64,000 nucleotides of DNA from SLDF01 sp964537925 (GCA_964537925.1 CAZICV010000004.1:186001-250000), one strand, 5' to 3'. Counted from the first letter of the stretch, positions 26,424 through 34,908 are shown. Translations and numbers: made by a program. The notes: generated by a model from the letters alone, not told the origin.

Positions 26424-27599
26424 ATGGAAGATTTCAATCAGACAGCCGCCAGGCTTGGCATGGACCCGGATGCCCTGGCCCGGGGAGAGACGGTAAGCCG
26501 TACCATCATGATCAGCAACGTCGATGAGCTCAAAGAACTGGTGAACAACAACGGGAATGTGAAGGCCCCGCCAACCGACGCTACGGCGTCCGGTGTAGCC
26601 GACAAGGCCCGTGATCATGTATTTGGCGCCTGCGAACTGACCGCCGATGACCGGGCACAGGTAGATGCTGTGTTCCCCATTGAGGCAACAGCGATCTCTG
26701 TAATGAATAAAACCCTGGGGGCGGGCGAAGTATGGGATCTGGGCACATCATCCAGCCCGGTACTCCTGAATATCGGGACACTGACCATGGAAGCCGGCTC
26801 CTCCATCCGGATCGCCAATACCGCGCTCAGCATGACTGTTCGGAAAATCATCCGGAATGCACCCAGTGCGCCGGCCAACCACTATGACCTGGGCATCTTC
26901 GGCGTGACCGGAACTACACCGCAACAGGCCCCTCCGATTCCACAGGGAAAAGGCGGATCGACGGGTGATATGGGTACTTGCATAAGCCCCGGCAGGAGCG
27001 GCAGAGACGGCACCCCGGGCGGACCCGGCACTCCGGGAGACCCCGGCAATCCAGGACTCCCGGGAAACAACGGTCTGCCCTCCCAGATGGCCAATATATT
27101 AATCGTGGAAAGCATCGGCGGCACGGCAGACAGCTTTGTCATATACACCCGTTCGGGCGACGGCGGCCAGGGTGGACAAGGCGGCAACGGAGGCGCCGGA
27201 GGCCCGGGTGGTGAAGGAGGATACGGAGCTACTTGTAGCTGCGAATATACCAGCGGCGGAGATGGCGGTCCCGGGGCTCATGGTGGACCAGGCGGAGTAG
27301 GCGGCAGCGGCGGAGATGCCGTGAAAGGCAACGACATTTTCGTCACATTGCCCGCCAGCCAGGCCGGTAAGCTGACTGTATCAAGCTCTGTCGCCCTCCC
27401 CGGTAACGGCGGCCTGGGTGGCAACGGAGGTGCGGCGGGAGCCGGCGGAAAAGGAGGCTGGCCAGGTGGCGCCAGCGGATGCCCCAGAGGATTTTACGGA
27501 GATGACGGCCAACCCGGCAGCCCCGGCGATCCCGGCAAAAAAGGCAATGCCGGCACACAATCCGGAGCGCCCGGAATGATCCATATCATCAAAATCTAA
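26424..27599 (+). CDS. Glycine-rich protein with collagen-like and polyglycine-II-like segments, paralogue 1
   Basis: 391 residues, no signal peptide and no membrane segment. Residues 1-150 form a mixed domain containing LGAGEVWDLG and LNIGTLTMEAGSSIRIAN, shared with the next gene. Residues ~188-217 are ten successive XYG collagen-like triplets (for example TPGDPGNPGLPG). Residues 245-297 and 327-386 are dense GGX repeats (GGQGGNGGAGG) alternating with short beta strands (ILIVES, FVIYT, IFVTLP, KLTVSSSVAL) and a CSC cluster. GGX repeats of this kind build polyglycine-II bundles in some phage adhesins, so a structural or adhesive role is plausible but unproven. Confidence 0.6.
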   Translation: MEDFNQTAARLGMDPDALARGETVSRTIMISNVDELKELVNNNGNVKAPPTDATASGVADKARDHVFGACELTADDRAQVDAVFPIEATAISVMNKTLGAGEVWDLGTSSSPVLLNIGTLTMEAGSSIRIANTALSMTVRKIIRNAPSAPANHYDLGIFGVTGTTPQQAPPIPQGKGGSTGDMGTCISPGRSGRDGTPGGPGTPGDPGNPGLPGNNGLPSQMANILIVESIGGTADSFVIYTRSGDGGQGGQGGNGGAGGPGGEGGYGATCSCEYTSGGDGGPGAHGGPGGVGGSGGDAVKGNDIFVTLPASQAGKLTVSSSVALPGNGGLGGNGGAAGAGGKGGWPGGASGCPRGFYGDDGQPGSPGDPGKKGNAGTQSGAPGMIHIIKI

Positions 27600-27639
27600 C
27601 CTGCGCATAGATCGCCGGACACTGAACACTACTGTCGCG

Positions 27640-27665
27640 CCCCGGATTTCGTCCGAAGTCCGGGG
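27640..27665 (+). terminator. GC-rich hairpin between the two glycine-rich genes
   Basis: CCCCGGA (27640-27646) pairs with TCCGGGG (27659-27665), extended inward by TTTCG/CGAAG with one wobble. There is no T-run, so it may act as a processing or attenuation stem rather than a terminator. Confidence 0.35.
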
Positions 27666-27774
27666 GTGGCTGTATGACTGACGAAGGTGCCCGGGCTTCC
27701 CGGGGACACTAATTCTCCACCTTGCCAGCGCGATCTCAGCCCCGACCGCACACCACCCAGTGAAATACAAGAAG

Positions 27775-29031
27775 ATGATGGAACAGACCGATGAGTTTTA
27801 TGAGATCGCGGCATATGCCGGGCAGGATGCAGACAAACTCCGCTCAGGAGAGACTTTGGTCACATACTTCCGGATCGGGACTATGGAAGAGGCACGACAG
27901 ATACTGTCCCGGGCTACCGACGAAGAGCGGAAAAAGCGAGGCACTACTTTCCTCGACGGGCTCGGGTACAGGAGCCGTATCCCGCAGGGCATGCATGACC
28001 GCGGAGAGGCATACGTATTCGCAGATCATCCGCCCGAAACGGAAAAAGACAGCCGGGGCCACCGCAACCATCTCCCGATCTATGTAAGGATGCTCTCTGT
28101 CGCCGAAAAGACCGTCCGGGAAAACGAAGTATGGGATGTCACGCTTTCGCCGTCGGAGTGGTCTGCGGATCAGCGCGAGGAGATGTACAATATCGTCAAT
28201 GTGGGCAGGCTCATACTCGAGACGAATGCTGCGGTAGTCGTCCGCGGAAATGCCTTTTGCCTCACCTGCCAGGAGCTGGTCAAGACCGACATATCGGGAC
28301 AAGCCTACGATATCGGCATACTGGGCACGCCTCATGGCTTTGGTTTCCGGTCAGGCGCTTTTGACGGGCGCAACGGCAACTCCGGTACCAATGGTATATC
28401 GGGTGCATCCGGCATTGAGCCTTCGCTTGGCGCCAATTTCCTCGGAAGGGTCCCACCGCCGGATTTCAGGCCGGAGAGCCTGGACGGCCAGGCCGGGACA
28501 CAGGGCGAAGACGGACGCAACGGCGAAGACGGGCTGAACGGCGGCGCCTGCCGGATAGCCGAGCTCAATATACGCACCCTGAAAGCGCCGGGTTCACTCA
28601 CCGTCGGCGCCATACCGGGAGACGGCGGCAACGGTGGCGATGGCGGGCACGGCGGCAGCGGAGGCCAGGGTGGCAACGGGATCGGCTCGATAAAGACTGT
28701 AGAGGGCATCCTGGGTCCGGGAAAAGCCGGGGCGGGTGGCGACGGGGGACGTGGCGGCAGGGGCGGCAGAGCAGGACATAGCGGCATCAGTTCCAACGTA
28801 TTCATCCATGTCCCGGATCAGTACGCCGACCGGATCGTTGCCTTTTCCAGGCCGGGCAGGCCCGGTATCCCCGGCAAGGGAGGACTTGGTGGCTCAGAGG
28901 GGAAAGGCGGCCTGGATGAACTTCTAACAGCCCATGACGGCGCTCCCGGCAAAAACGGTACGGAGGGCCGGGAAGGCAAGACTATGCCCAAGGCCAAAAT
29001 GTACCTGAACGGCTCGATCGTCGATCGGTAA
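27775..29031 (+). CDS. Glycine-rich protein with polyglycine-II-like segments, paralogue 2
   Basis: 418 residues from the ATG at 27775 (MMEQTDEF), chosen by comparison with paralogue 1 over the GTG at 27760. It shares the opening layout (short acidic helix with SGETLVTYFRIGT) and the core KTVRENEVWDVTL ... IVNVGRLILETNAAVVVRG ... YDIGILGTP. Glycine-rich stretches follow, such as GGNGGDGGHGGSGGQGGNG, separated by strands like FIHVPDQYADRIVAF. No signal peptide. The tandem arrangement and lack of export signal suggest two subunits of one cytosolic or specially exported fibre; this is a hypothesis. Confidence 0.6.
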   Translation: MMEQTDEFYEIAAYAGQDADKLRSGETLVTYFRIGTMEEARQILSRATDEERKKRGTTFLDGLGYRSRIPQGMHDRGEAYVFADHPPETEKDSRGHRNHLPIYVRMLSVAEKTVRENEVWDVTLSPSEWSADQREEMYNIVNVGRLILETNAAVVVRGNAFCLTCQELVKTDISGQAYDIGILGTPHGFGFRSGAFDGRNGNSGTNGISGASGIEPSLGANFLGRVPPPDFRPESLDGQAGTQGEDGRNGEDGLNGGACRIAELNIRTLKAPGSLTVGAIPGDGGNGGDGGHGGSGGQGGNGIGSIKTVEGILGPGKAGAGGDGGRGGRGGRAGHSGISSNVFIHVPDQYADRIVAFSRPGRPGIPGKGGLGGSEGKGGLDELLTAHDGAPGKNGTEGREGKTMPKAKMYLNGSIVDR

Positions 29032-29116
29032 GAAACACCTCTTATGCCCCGCTCCTGCTGCTGCGGGCAGGTCACCGTGACCCGGCACAGCATCCGCTGG
29101 AGTCTACCGGCACTCC

Positions 29117-29467
29117 TCAGGCCTCTTTCATGATCTTGCGGCGATGCTGCTCTCCCCACCTGTGCATCGCATCCAATACCTCGGACAGCGTCTCGCTGTA
29201 AGGCGTGAGCGCATACTCTACCGTCACCGGGCGCGTATCACATACGGTACGGCTCACCAGCCCGTTCATCTCCAGCTCGTGGAGCTCTTTGGACAGGATG
29301 CGTGGCGTCACCCCTGCTTCTCTTGATAGCTCCCTGAAGCGGCGCTTGCCGTCCATCAGGATGCCGAGCAGCACCAGCTTCCATTTGCCGCCTACTACGT
29401 CCAGCGTATCGCGTACCGCCAACCGGGCCTTTTTGCAGGCTTGTGTATTGTGCTGTATAGTATCCAT
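29117..29467 (-). CDS. HxlR-family transcriptional regulator 2
   Basis: 116 residues. GGKWKLVLLGILMDGKRRFR, LSREAGVTPRILSKELHELE and VEYALTPYSETL are diagnostic. Cys11 precedes the winged helix where thiol-sensing HxlR proteins carry their reactive cysteine. Divergent from a DoxX-like gene, repeating the arrangement at 19868-20731, and followed on the other strand by a pirin. Four GTAAC pentamers in the shared promoter are its likely contacts. Confidence 0.88.
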   Translation of the reverse strand: MDTIQHNTQACKKARLAVRDTLDVVGGKWKLVLLGILMDGKRRFRELSREAGVTPRILSKELHELEMNGLVSRTVCDTRPVTVEYALTPYSETLSEVLDAMHRWGEQHRRKIMKEA

Positions 29468-29470
29468 TTT

Positions 29471-29529
29471 GTAACTGGTATTCTTTGTGTAACAGGTAAC
29501 AAATGTACATCAGTTTGCCGGTAACTTTG
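29471..29529. promoter_or_regulatory. GTAAC repeats and -7 element in the HxlR2/DoxX divergent promoter
   Basis: GTAAC occurs at 29471, 29489, 29496 and 29521. TAACTTTG (29522-29529) is a full match to the Bacteroidota -7 consensus TAnnTTTG and overlaps the last repeat, so a bound regulator would compete with RNA polymerase. Confidence 0.6.
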
Positions 29530-29550
29530 TTTCATCAAACACAAAAAGTA

Positions 29551-29934
29551 ATGACCATGTCACAAAAAACAACCGGCAGAATAGGATGGACGCTCACTTT
29601 CCTCCTGGCAGTGCTCTTCGCACTGAGCGCATTCCTGAAACTCACACAGCAGGAGGCGGCAGTAGCCCAGGCCGCCGCAGTCGGCATCGATGCAGGCACT
29701 TATCAGCTGATCGGTGTCATAGAACTCATCGCCCTGCTGCTCTTCGTAGTGCCGCGCACCGGCGTACTGGGCGCGCTGCTGCTCATCGCCTATATGGGCG
29801 GAGCGATCGTCACGCACCTGCAGCATCAGCAGCCGGTCGGTATGGCGATCGTCATCCAGTCGCTGGTCTGGGTGGCCGCAGCCCTGCGCTTTCCCGAACT
29901 GAGACAGCGCCTCCTCACGGCCCGCACAGCCTGA
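29551..29934 (+). CDS. DoxX-like membrane protein
   Basis: 127 residues from the ATG at 29551 (MTMSQKTTGRIG; the ATG at 29557 is also possible). Four hydrophobic helices with LAVLFALSAFLKLTQ, GVIELIALLLFVVPRTGVLG and the TH histidine near IVTHLQHQQ are typical of DoxX-like proteins. Promoter at 29522-29529. It is followed after 60 bases by a pirin on the same strand, so the two are probably co-expressed under HxlR2 control. Confidence 0.82.
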   Translation: MTMSQKTTGRIGWTLTFLLAVLFALSAFLKLTQQEAAVAQAAAVGIDAGTYQLIGVIELIALLLFVVPRTGVLGALLLIAYMGGAIVTHLQHQQPVGMAIVIQSLVWVAAALRFPELRQRLLTARTA

Positions 29935-29994
29935 GGCCGCAAGAGCGGGATCACCTTGGCCTTTCATTATTCACTCAGAAAAATATCCATTATC

Positions 29995-30882
29995 ATGATA
30001 CAGCGCACCATAGCACATACCCGCACTGTCCGCCTGCACCAGGGTTTCCTGGGAGAGGGTCACATGGCCGGGGCGGTCATCGACGGCAGCGATCATAGCG
30101 CAGCCGATCCTTTCCTCCTCCTCATGGACGATCAGCTGGACCTGCCTGGTGGACCACCCGCAGGCGGGCCGCATCCGCACGCCGGGTTTGAGACACTGAC
30201 ACTTGTACTGGAGGGCGACGACCGGGACTGGCAGACAGGCAGCTTCGAACTCATGACCGCAGGCAGCGGTATCGTACACACGGAAGAGATCACCGCCCGG
30301 ACCCGCATGCGTATCCTGCAGCTCTGGCTGGTACTGCCGCCTGAGCTCAGGTGGACCACGCCGTCGTGGCAGCAGATCCTGCCGGAAGATGTGCCGGTGC
30401 ACAGGACTACAGACAGCGAAGTACGCGTATACAGCGGCAGCAGCAACGGGATCAGCTCTCCCCTGCGCAATCATACACCGGTGACCATCGCAGATTTCAG
30501 GCTGGCGCCCGGCGCAGAGGCAGCACAGGATATACCGGCCGTGTACAACGGGTTCATCTACATGATCGACGGCAGCGTCACGGCCGGGGACACCACTGTC
30601 CTCAGCGGACAGGTTGCCTGGCTGGACAGGCCCGTCACCGGCGGCGACAGTCGCATCAGCTTCCGGGCAAGCAGGCAGGGCGCACATTTTGTATTTTATG
30701 CCGGAGCGCCGCAGGAGGCGCCTGTGGTGAGCTACGGGCCATTCATAGGCGATACGACGGAAGATATCGCCCGCCTCTACAAGGACTACAGGCAGGGCAG
30801 GATACCACACCTGCGCGACCTGCCGCCGGACAGGAAAACAAGGCATACACATGTGCCTGCCGGGGGACATATACAGGATTGA
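29995..30882 (+). CDS. Pirin-family bicupin
   Basis: 295 residues from the ATG at 29995 (MIQRTIAHTR). The metal site is visible: HPHAGFET with His60 and His62, then GSGIVHTEE with His95 and Glu97. The loop between these pairs is about ten residues shorter than in most pirins. A second cupin follows (NGFIYMIDGSVTAGD). Bacterial pirins include quercetinases and redox cofactors. Position after DoxX and an HxlR regulator fits a quinone or aromatic-electrophile response; the link is inferred from context. Confidence 0.88.
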   Translation: MIQRTIAHTRTVRLHQGFLGEGHMAGAVIDGSDHSAADPFLLLMDDQLDLPGGPPAGGPHPHAGFETLTLVLEGDDRDWQTGSFELMTAGSGIVHTEEITARTRMRILQLWLVLPPELRWTTPSWQQILPEDVPVHRTTDSEVRVYSGSSNGISSPLRNHTPVTIADFRLAPGAEAAQDIPAVYNGFIYMIDGSVTAGDTTVLSGQVAWLDRPVTGGDSRISFRASRQGAHFVFYAGAPQEAPVVSYGPFIGDTTEDIARLYKDYRQGRIPHLRDLPPDRKTRHTHVPAGGHIQD

Positions 30883-31230
30883 TCCGACCTCTGCCGGAGG
30901 ATCACCGGTCTGGCCGGTGATCCCTTTCTCCTGTCGACCAGGTAGGGATCGGCTGGCAGCTACCCCTCCCCTACGCCTGGCCTGCAAGTATCCCGTACGC
31001 CCACCCCTTGTATGTTTCACCAAAACTCTGTATCTTAATAAGATAGGGAGCGCCCAGTCAGGCCACACCGGTACAGCGGCGCTCTCCCGGGATCATCTGC
31101 CCGGTCCGTCGCAGCCATAGACCCGGTCCCAAATATTGCAGGATCGGCATAACGAACCTGACAGAAGAGCATTACATTAGCACCGGTTTGGATGCGGGGC
31201 GGTCATCCCCCGTATACGGCACCTGTTCCT
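30883..31230. other. Intergenic region before the DUF3667 gene
   Basis: About 350 bases containing palindromic motif copy 5 and, at 30895-30925, GGAGGATCACCGG / CCGGTGATCCCTTTCTCC, a strong hairpin 13 bases past the pirin stop that may end its transcript. No gene seen. Confidence 0.5.
31029..31045 (+). promoter_or_regulatory. Dispersed palindromic promoter-like motif, copy 5
   Basis: TGTATCTTAATAAGATA, 16 of 17 consensus positions, 185 bases before the DUF3667 start. Confidence 0.5.
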
Positions 31231-31968
31231 ATGAAGCACTGCAAAAACTGTCATGCCGCCGTCGAAGGAAATTTCTGCGCCCAGTGCGGGCAACCGGCCA
31301 CGCTTGAGCGGATCGACCGCCACTATATCGGCCATGAGATCCAGCACCTGCTGCATGTAGAGAAGGGCTACCTCTACACCTTCAAGACCCTGCTCACCCG
31401 GCCGGGACAGAGTATCCGGACCTATCTCACCGACAACAGGGCCCTGCTCATAAAGCCCGTCACCTTTATCATCGTCGCCTCCCTGGCCTATACGATCGTC
31501 GTCCAGTACTTTCATGTAGAAGACCACTATGCAAGCGCCGACGATACCGGCCTGCGCAAAGACCCAGCGAAAGCATCCGCCGTAATGGCCCTGTGGGGCT
31601 GGGTGCAGACTCACTACGGCCTTGCCAACCTCATCATGGGCGCCTTCATCGCGCTGTGGATCCGGGTATTCTTCCGGAGATCCTCCTACAACCTGTACGA
31701 GATAGTCGTCCTCCTCTGCTATACGATGGGCCTTGGTATGCTGATCCTCGCGCTGGCCGCCGCCTTGGAGGGCCTGACAGGCATCCGGGCGATCCAGGCG
31801 GGCAGTATGGTTTTCCTGGCCTACTGTACTTGGGCGATCGGGCAGTTCTTCGACAAGGGCCGCGTGATCAACTATGTCAAGGCCCTGGCGGCCTATCTCC
31901 TGGGTATGGTGACTTTCTATTTCCTGCTGACCGCGATCGGCCTGGGGTATGATTATTTGGTGGGGTGA
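31231..31968 (+). CDS. DUF3667 membrane protein with N-terminal zinc ribbon
   Basis: 245 residues from the ATG at 31231 (MKHCKNC); an upstream in-frame reading lacks similarity. Cys4, Cys7, Cys16 and Cys19 make a CX2C-X8-CX2C zinc ribbon, directly followed by the family motif on HEIQHLLHVEKGYLYTFKTL and LLTRPGQSIRTYLTDNR. About five transmembrane helices follow. DUF3667 is widespread in Bacteroidota and uncharacterised. Monocistronic. Confidence 0.85.
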   Translation: MKHCKNCHAAVEGNFCAQCGQPATLERIDRHYIGHEIQHLLHVEKGYLYTFKTLLTRPGQSIRTYLTDNRALLIKPVTFIIVASLAYTIVVQYFHVEDHYASADDTGLRKDPAKASAVMALWGWVQTHYGLANLIMGAFIALWIRVFFRRSSYNLYEIVVLLCYTMGLGMLILALAAALEGLTGIRAIQAGSMVFLAYCTWAIGQFFDKGRVINYVKALAAYLLGMVTFYFLLTAIGLGYDYLVG

Positions 31969-32059
31969 CCGGCCCTTCCTGTCCAAGTCCCGTCAACAGC
32001 CGTGGCATCCGTGAGAAACAAAACCGTCCGCAGGACATACGTCTCTGACGCAAAAAATC

Positions 32060-32076
32060 CATATCTCAATAAGATG
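32060..32076 (+). repeat. Dispersed palindromic motif, copy 6
   Basis: CATATCTCAATAAGATG, 14 of 17 consensus positions, followed by AGCTATCGTGAAAACATGTC. No gene follows within 900 bases, so it is listed as a repeat. Confidence 0.5.
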
Positions 32077-32257
32077 AGCTATCGTGAAAACATGTCGCAG
32101 ACAGACTTCCAAACCTCCCACTAATTAATCTCTTCTCACCCTCAAACCCAGCCGCTTTTTCGAGCAGCTTGCCAATTGTACCGGCAGCAGTTCAGCACAT
32201 CCAGAGCTCCTCTCCTCCGCTATCGGCATATCCGTTTCATTGCCCTGCGCGGGCGGC

Positions 32258-32285
32258 GGTTCTTTTGTCTTGATGCAAAAGAACC
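32258..32285. repeat. Perfect hairpin, 10-bp arms, 8-base loop
   Basis: GGTTCTTTTG (32258-32267) and CAAAAGAACC (32276-32285) around TCTTGATG. The loop and inner stem are the reverse complement of the hairpin at 32791-32816. Confidence 0.75.
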
Positions 32286-32790
32286 ATCCCGAACCAATCG
32301 GGACAAGGCTGGTTTTTGCCGCCTGGTTTTCCGACGCAGCGCGTGGCCGCTGCGCAGCTAAGCCGTTCGCTGCTCTCCACAAATCTTCGTACACCAGCTC
32401 AGCCTATCCGGCAGCACCATTCAGATCGGCTACACTCAGCAGCTCACTTCAACGCTGCTGCTCTACTCCCCGCCCGCCTGCACGCTGCTGCTGGAAAACT
32501 TACGGCTGCAAAAACAGGCCGTTCCTCCGCCCCTGGCTTGCTCAAACACAAAACTCTCACTCTCCCAAACCCGGCCTTTTTTTCGAGCGGTATGTTTTCA
32601 AGACCCGCACACAGCGCGCAGGCTCCGTGCCAGCCGCGGCCGAGTGAGCCACCGGAACCAACGAAATGGTAGCGCGAAGAACAACAGCCATACCTATCCG
32701 AAACACTATGCTACCACCCGCGAACGCTTCGCTGCGTGGCGTGGGCGGGGCGACAGAAAACAACAGCGAGAAAAAACAGCTTGATCTTTG

Positions 32791-32816
32791 GCTACTTTGT
32801 ATCAAGACAAAGTAGC
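32791..32816. repeat. Perfect hairpin, 10-bp arms, 6-base loop
   Basis: GCTACTTTGT (32791-32800) and ACAAAGTAGC (32807-32816) around ATCAAG. It is an inverted relative of the 32258 hairpin; together they bracket ~500 bases. Confidence 0.75.
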
Positions 32817-32853
32817 GCCGTCCGCAGGACATACGTCTTTGACGCAAAGAAAC

Positions 32854-32870
32854 CGTACCTTAATAAGATA
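32854..32870 (+). repeat. Dispersed palindromic motif, copy 7
   Basis: CGTACCTTAATAAGATA, 16 of 17 consensus positions, then GGCTGTAGTGAAACAGTGTC. Confidence 0.55.
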
Positions 32871-33015
32871 GGCTGTAGTGAAACAGTGTCGCAGGTAAAC
32901 TAACAAACCTCTCACCCTCTCCCAAACCCAAACATCTGTGCAAATCCGTGACAACGGTTAGAGACATAGGCGGACAAAGCTGCCCGCAGGCCACGCGTCT
33001 CTGACGCAAAAAATC

Positions 33016-33032
33016 CGTATCTTAATAAGATA
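33016..33032 (+). repeat. Dispersed palindromic motif, copy 8 (exact consensus)
   Basis: CGTATCTTAATAAGATA, 17 of 17. The gene downstream (33083-33652) is on the other strand and convergent, so this copy drives nothing visible. Confidence 0.55.
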
Positions 33033-33082
33033 GACCCTACTGACATACAGCCCATCAGTACAGGCGATTAGCAACCAGTCAG

Positions 33083-33652
33083 CTACTCAAACTTGTACTG
33101 TGCCCCGATAGAATATCCACCGCCATAGAGCACATTTCCGTAGGCAGCCCAGGAAATCACGATATTGCATTCAAACCGGAACAGCAGCGGCAATCCCGGC
33201 GCCTCCAAGCCAAAAACCCCCATCAATACCGGGCGACACCATAGCCCACCCGCCGGATGGCGGAATGCCAACCCACCGGCTCCGAGCCAGGCATGCAGCT
33301 CCACACCGCGCTTTGCGTTGTATTCCAGGTGATGCGCATAAGCCAACTGGAATGCCGGAGCCGGGCGGTCCGCATACCCGTAGAAAAATTCCCGGTAAGT
33401 CACGCGACCCAGGTCCGACATCCCGGCAAATGCCTCCAGCACGCCATAGCGCCAGATCTTCATGCCCAATACCACCCCTTTCTGCTGGCCCATCGTCAGG
33501 CCCACCGCAAACCGCGGACGCTCCGACCGCAGCGGAGGACTGATCTTCCAGGCATTCCCGCCACTCTCCTGTGCCCCGGAAGGCGCAGCCGACAGCAGAA
33601 AAAACATCGGCAGAAGGATGCAGCGCAGCCTATCGTATCTTCTTATATCCAT
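33083..33652 (-). CDS. Predicted outer-membrane beta-barrel, tandem family type I (copy 1)
   Basis: 189 residues. Signal peptide (1-27, ending PSGAQ), then FAVGLTMGQQKGVVLGMKIW-type strand pattern with the family hallmark WRYGVLE and a C-terminal YSIGAQYKFE. Alternating aromatic and small residues suggest an eight-stranded barrel. It pairs best with the copy at 34334-34894 (type I, ending in FE). Last gene of the cluster; 22 bases after the preceding gene. Confidence 0.65.
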   Translation of the reverse strand: MDIRRYDRLRCILLPMFFLLSAAPSGAQESGGNAWKISPPLRSERPRFAVGLTMGQQKGVVLGMKIWRYGVLEAFAGMSDLGRVTYREFFYGYADRPAPAFQLAYAHHLEYNAKRGVELHAWLGAGGLAFRHPAGGLWCRPVLMGVFGLEAPGLPLLFRFECNIVISWAAYGNVLYGGGYSIGAQYKFE

Positions 33653-33673
33653 ATCTCAGGTGTCTGATCATAT

Positions 33674-34240
33674 CTAAAAATTGTAATACAGCGTCGCAGT
33701 AGGACCAATGCCCACCTGCCCCGGAAAGGCACGTGAATGGTACAGCAGCAGGTCTACCTGCAGGCTCACCCGGTCCAGCATCCACAGCTCACAGAATGGG
33801 CCGCCTACCACGCCACGGGGGTTGCCCCCTTCGCGCCAGAACAACCAGGCCGCGCCACCGCTGAGTCCCCAGCTCAGCTTCAACTGATCCCAACCAAGCC
33901 GATAGGTCTCCGGCCAGTACTGCCGGTACAGTGCCTGTACACAGAACCGATGCCCCCTGTAGTTCCAGTAGAACCGATCAAAGTCAGCCGGGCGGCCGAA
34001 ATAGCGGATATAGTTCGTCCCCCATATGGCCGACAGTTCCAGCTTGCCATAGCGCCAGATACCGATCCTTGCGGAAATGCCCTCATTGGTCCCCGCCGTG
34101 ACGCCCAGCGAAAACCAGGACATCCGCAGTCCCGGCCGATCCGGCCTGCTCTCCTCTGGCTGACCACTGGCCGCGATATGGAGACTGCCACATAGCAGGA
34201 GCACATACAGGCCGGGCAACAGGTGTTTTATCTCTTTCAT
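33674..34240 (-). CDS. Predicted outer-membrane beta-barrel, tandem family type II (copy 2)
   Basis: 188 residues from the ATG at 34238-34240 (MKEIKHLLPGLY). Signal peptide ends near AASGQ. FSLGVTAGTNEGISARIGIW, WRYGKLELS, LYRQYWPE and GGAAWLFWREGG are shared with the type II copies at 34909 and 35576. The terminal TATLYYNF ends in phenylalanine, the usual barrel-insertion signal. Unknown role; probably a small surface protein. Confidence 0.65.
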   Translation of the reverse strand: MKEIKHLLPGLYVLLLCGSLHIAASGQPEESRPDRPGLRMSWFSLGVTAGTNEGISARIGIWRYGKLELSAIWGTNYIRYFGRPADFDRFYWNYRGHRFCVQALYRQYWPETYRLGWDQLKLSWGLSGGAAWLFWREGGNPRGVVGGPFCELWMLDRVSLQVDLLLYHSRAFPGQVGIGPTATLYYNF

Positions 34241-34333
34241 GGCTTCTGTGATATATACAACCGGTATCCGGTCGCCGGACAAAGCCGGTATTCGTTCAAA
34301 AAAAATCAACTTCCTGCAGGACAGCCGATCCCA

Positions 34334-34894
34334 CTACTCAAACCGGTACGCCAGCCCCAGGTTCCAGCCCTGGGATATACGGAGTTCGCGGCTTAGGTTC
34401 ATAAAAAATACATTCAGTTCAAGCCGGGCGGCCAGCGGAGTATTGCCCACAGTCATCTCCAGGATACCAGACCCGGTAGCGCCGCTGTGATAGCGCTCCG
34501 GTATACGCAGTATACTCCCTCCTCCGGCCAAAGCTCCGAGAAAATGCAACCCAAAGGCCGAATGCATACCGATATACTGCTTGTACATCAGCCGCAGGGA
34601 GGGAAGCTGCCCGCCCCGGTAGACCTGTGCCAGTCCCTTATGCCTCAGGTGGTCCGACGTCCCGGCAAAGAGCTCTATCCCGCCGTACCGCCAGACCATC
34701 ATATCCAGTATCAGGCCTTGATGAATGCCTGCTATCAATCCCACGGAGAACTGCGACCGGTCCGGCGGCACGAATAGCTGCATATTTGCATCACCCGTCA
34801 CCTGCCTATCCTGTGCACGGGCAGGCAGCGCAGTCACCAAAAAGATAAGTATCGGCACACAACAGACCAGCTTATGACGACTTCTCATTGTCAT
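34334..34894 (-). CDS. Predicted outer-membrane beta-barrel, tandem family type I (copy 3)
   Basis: 186 residues from the ATG at 34892-34894 (MTMRSRHKL); a longer in-frame reading overlaps the neighbouring gene and lacks a signal peptide, so it was rejected. Signal peptide ends PARAQ. FSVGLIAGIHQGLILDMMVW, WRYGGIELFAG and LGLAYRFE align with the copy at 33083, making the order I-II-I-II-II along the cluster. Confidence 0.65.
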   Translation of the reverse strand: MTMRSRHKLVCCVPILIFLVTALPARAQDRQVTGDANMQLFVPPDRSQFSVGLIAGIHQGLILDMMVWRYGGIELFAGTSDHLRHKGLAQVYRGGQLPSLRLMYKQYIGMHSAFGLHFLGALAGGGSILRIPERYHSGATGSGILEMTVGNTPLAARLELNVFFMNLSRELRISQGWNLGLAYRFE

Positions 34895-34908
34895 GATTTT
34901 GGATAGAT

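Larger units (their letters stand above)
31985..33050. repeat. Stack of intergenic repeat modules
   Basis: About 1.1 kb without a supported gene. A module with CCGCAGGAC, ACGTCTCTGACGCAAA and the palindromic motif occurs three times (32024-32105, 32818-32897, 32980-33045). The CTCTCACCCTC module occurs complete at 32554-32682 and in fragments at ~32131-32172 and 32911-32928. Two related perfect hairpins, in opposite orientation, lie at 32258-32285 and 32791-32816. Small ORFs across the region are composed of repeat sequence. Confidence 0.75.

Noticed and set aside
29971..31068. 365-codon minus-strand ORF opposite the pirin
   Set aside because: Antisense to an unmistakable pirin with intact motifs; low-complexity Arg/Gly-rich translation typical of a GC-rich shadow frame.
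32240..32672. Two overlapping plus-strand ORFs of 135 and 118 codons
   Set aside because: They are made of dispersed repeat modules and hairpins, lack any domain, and similar repeat copies elsewhere do not keep the frame.
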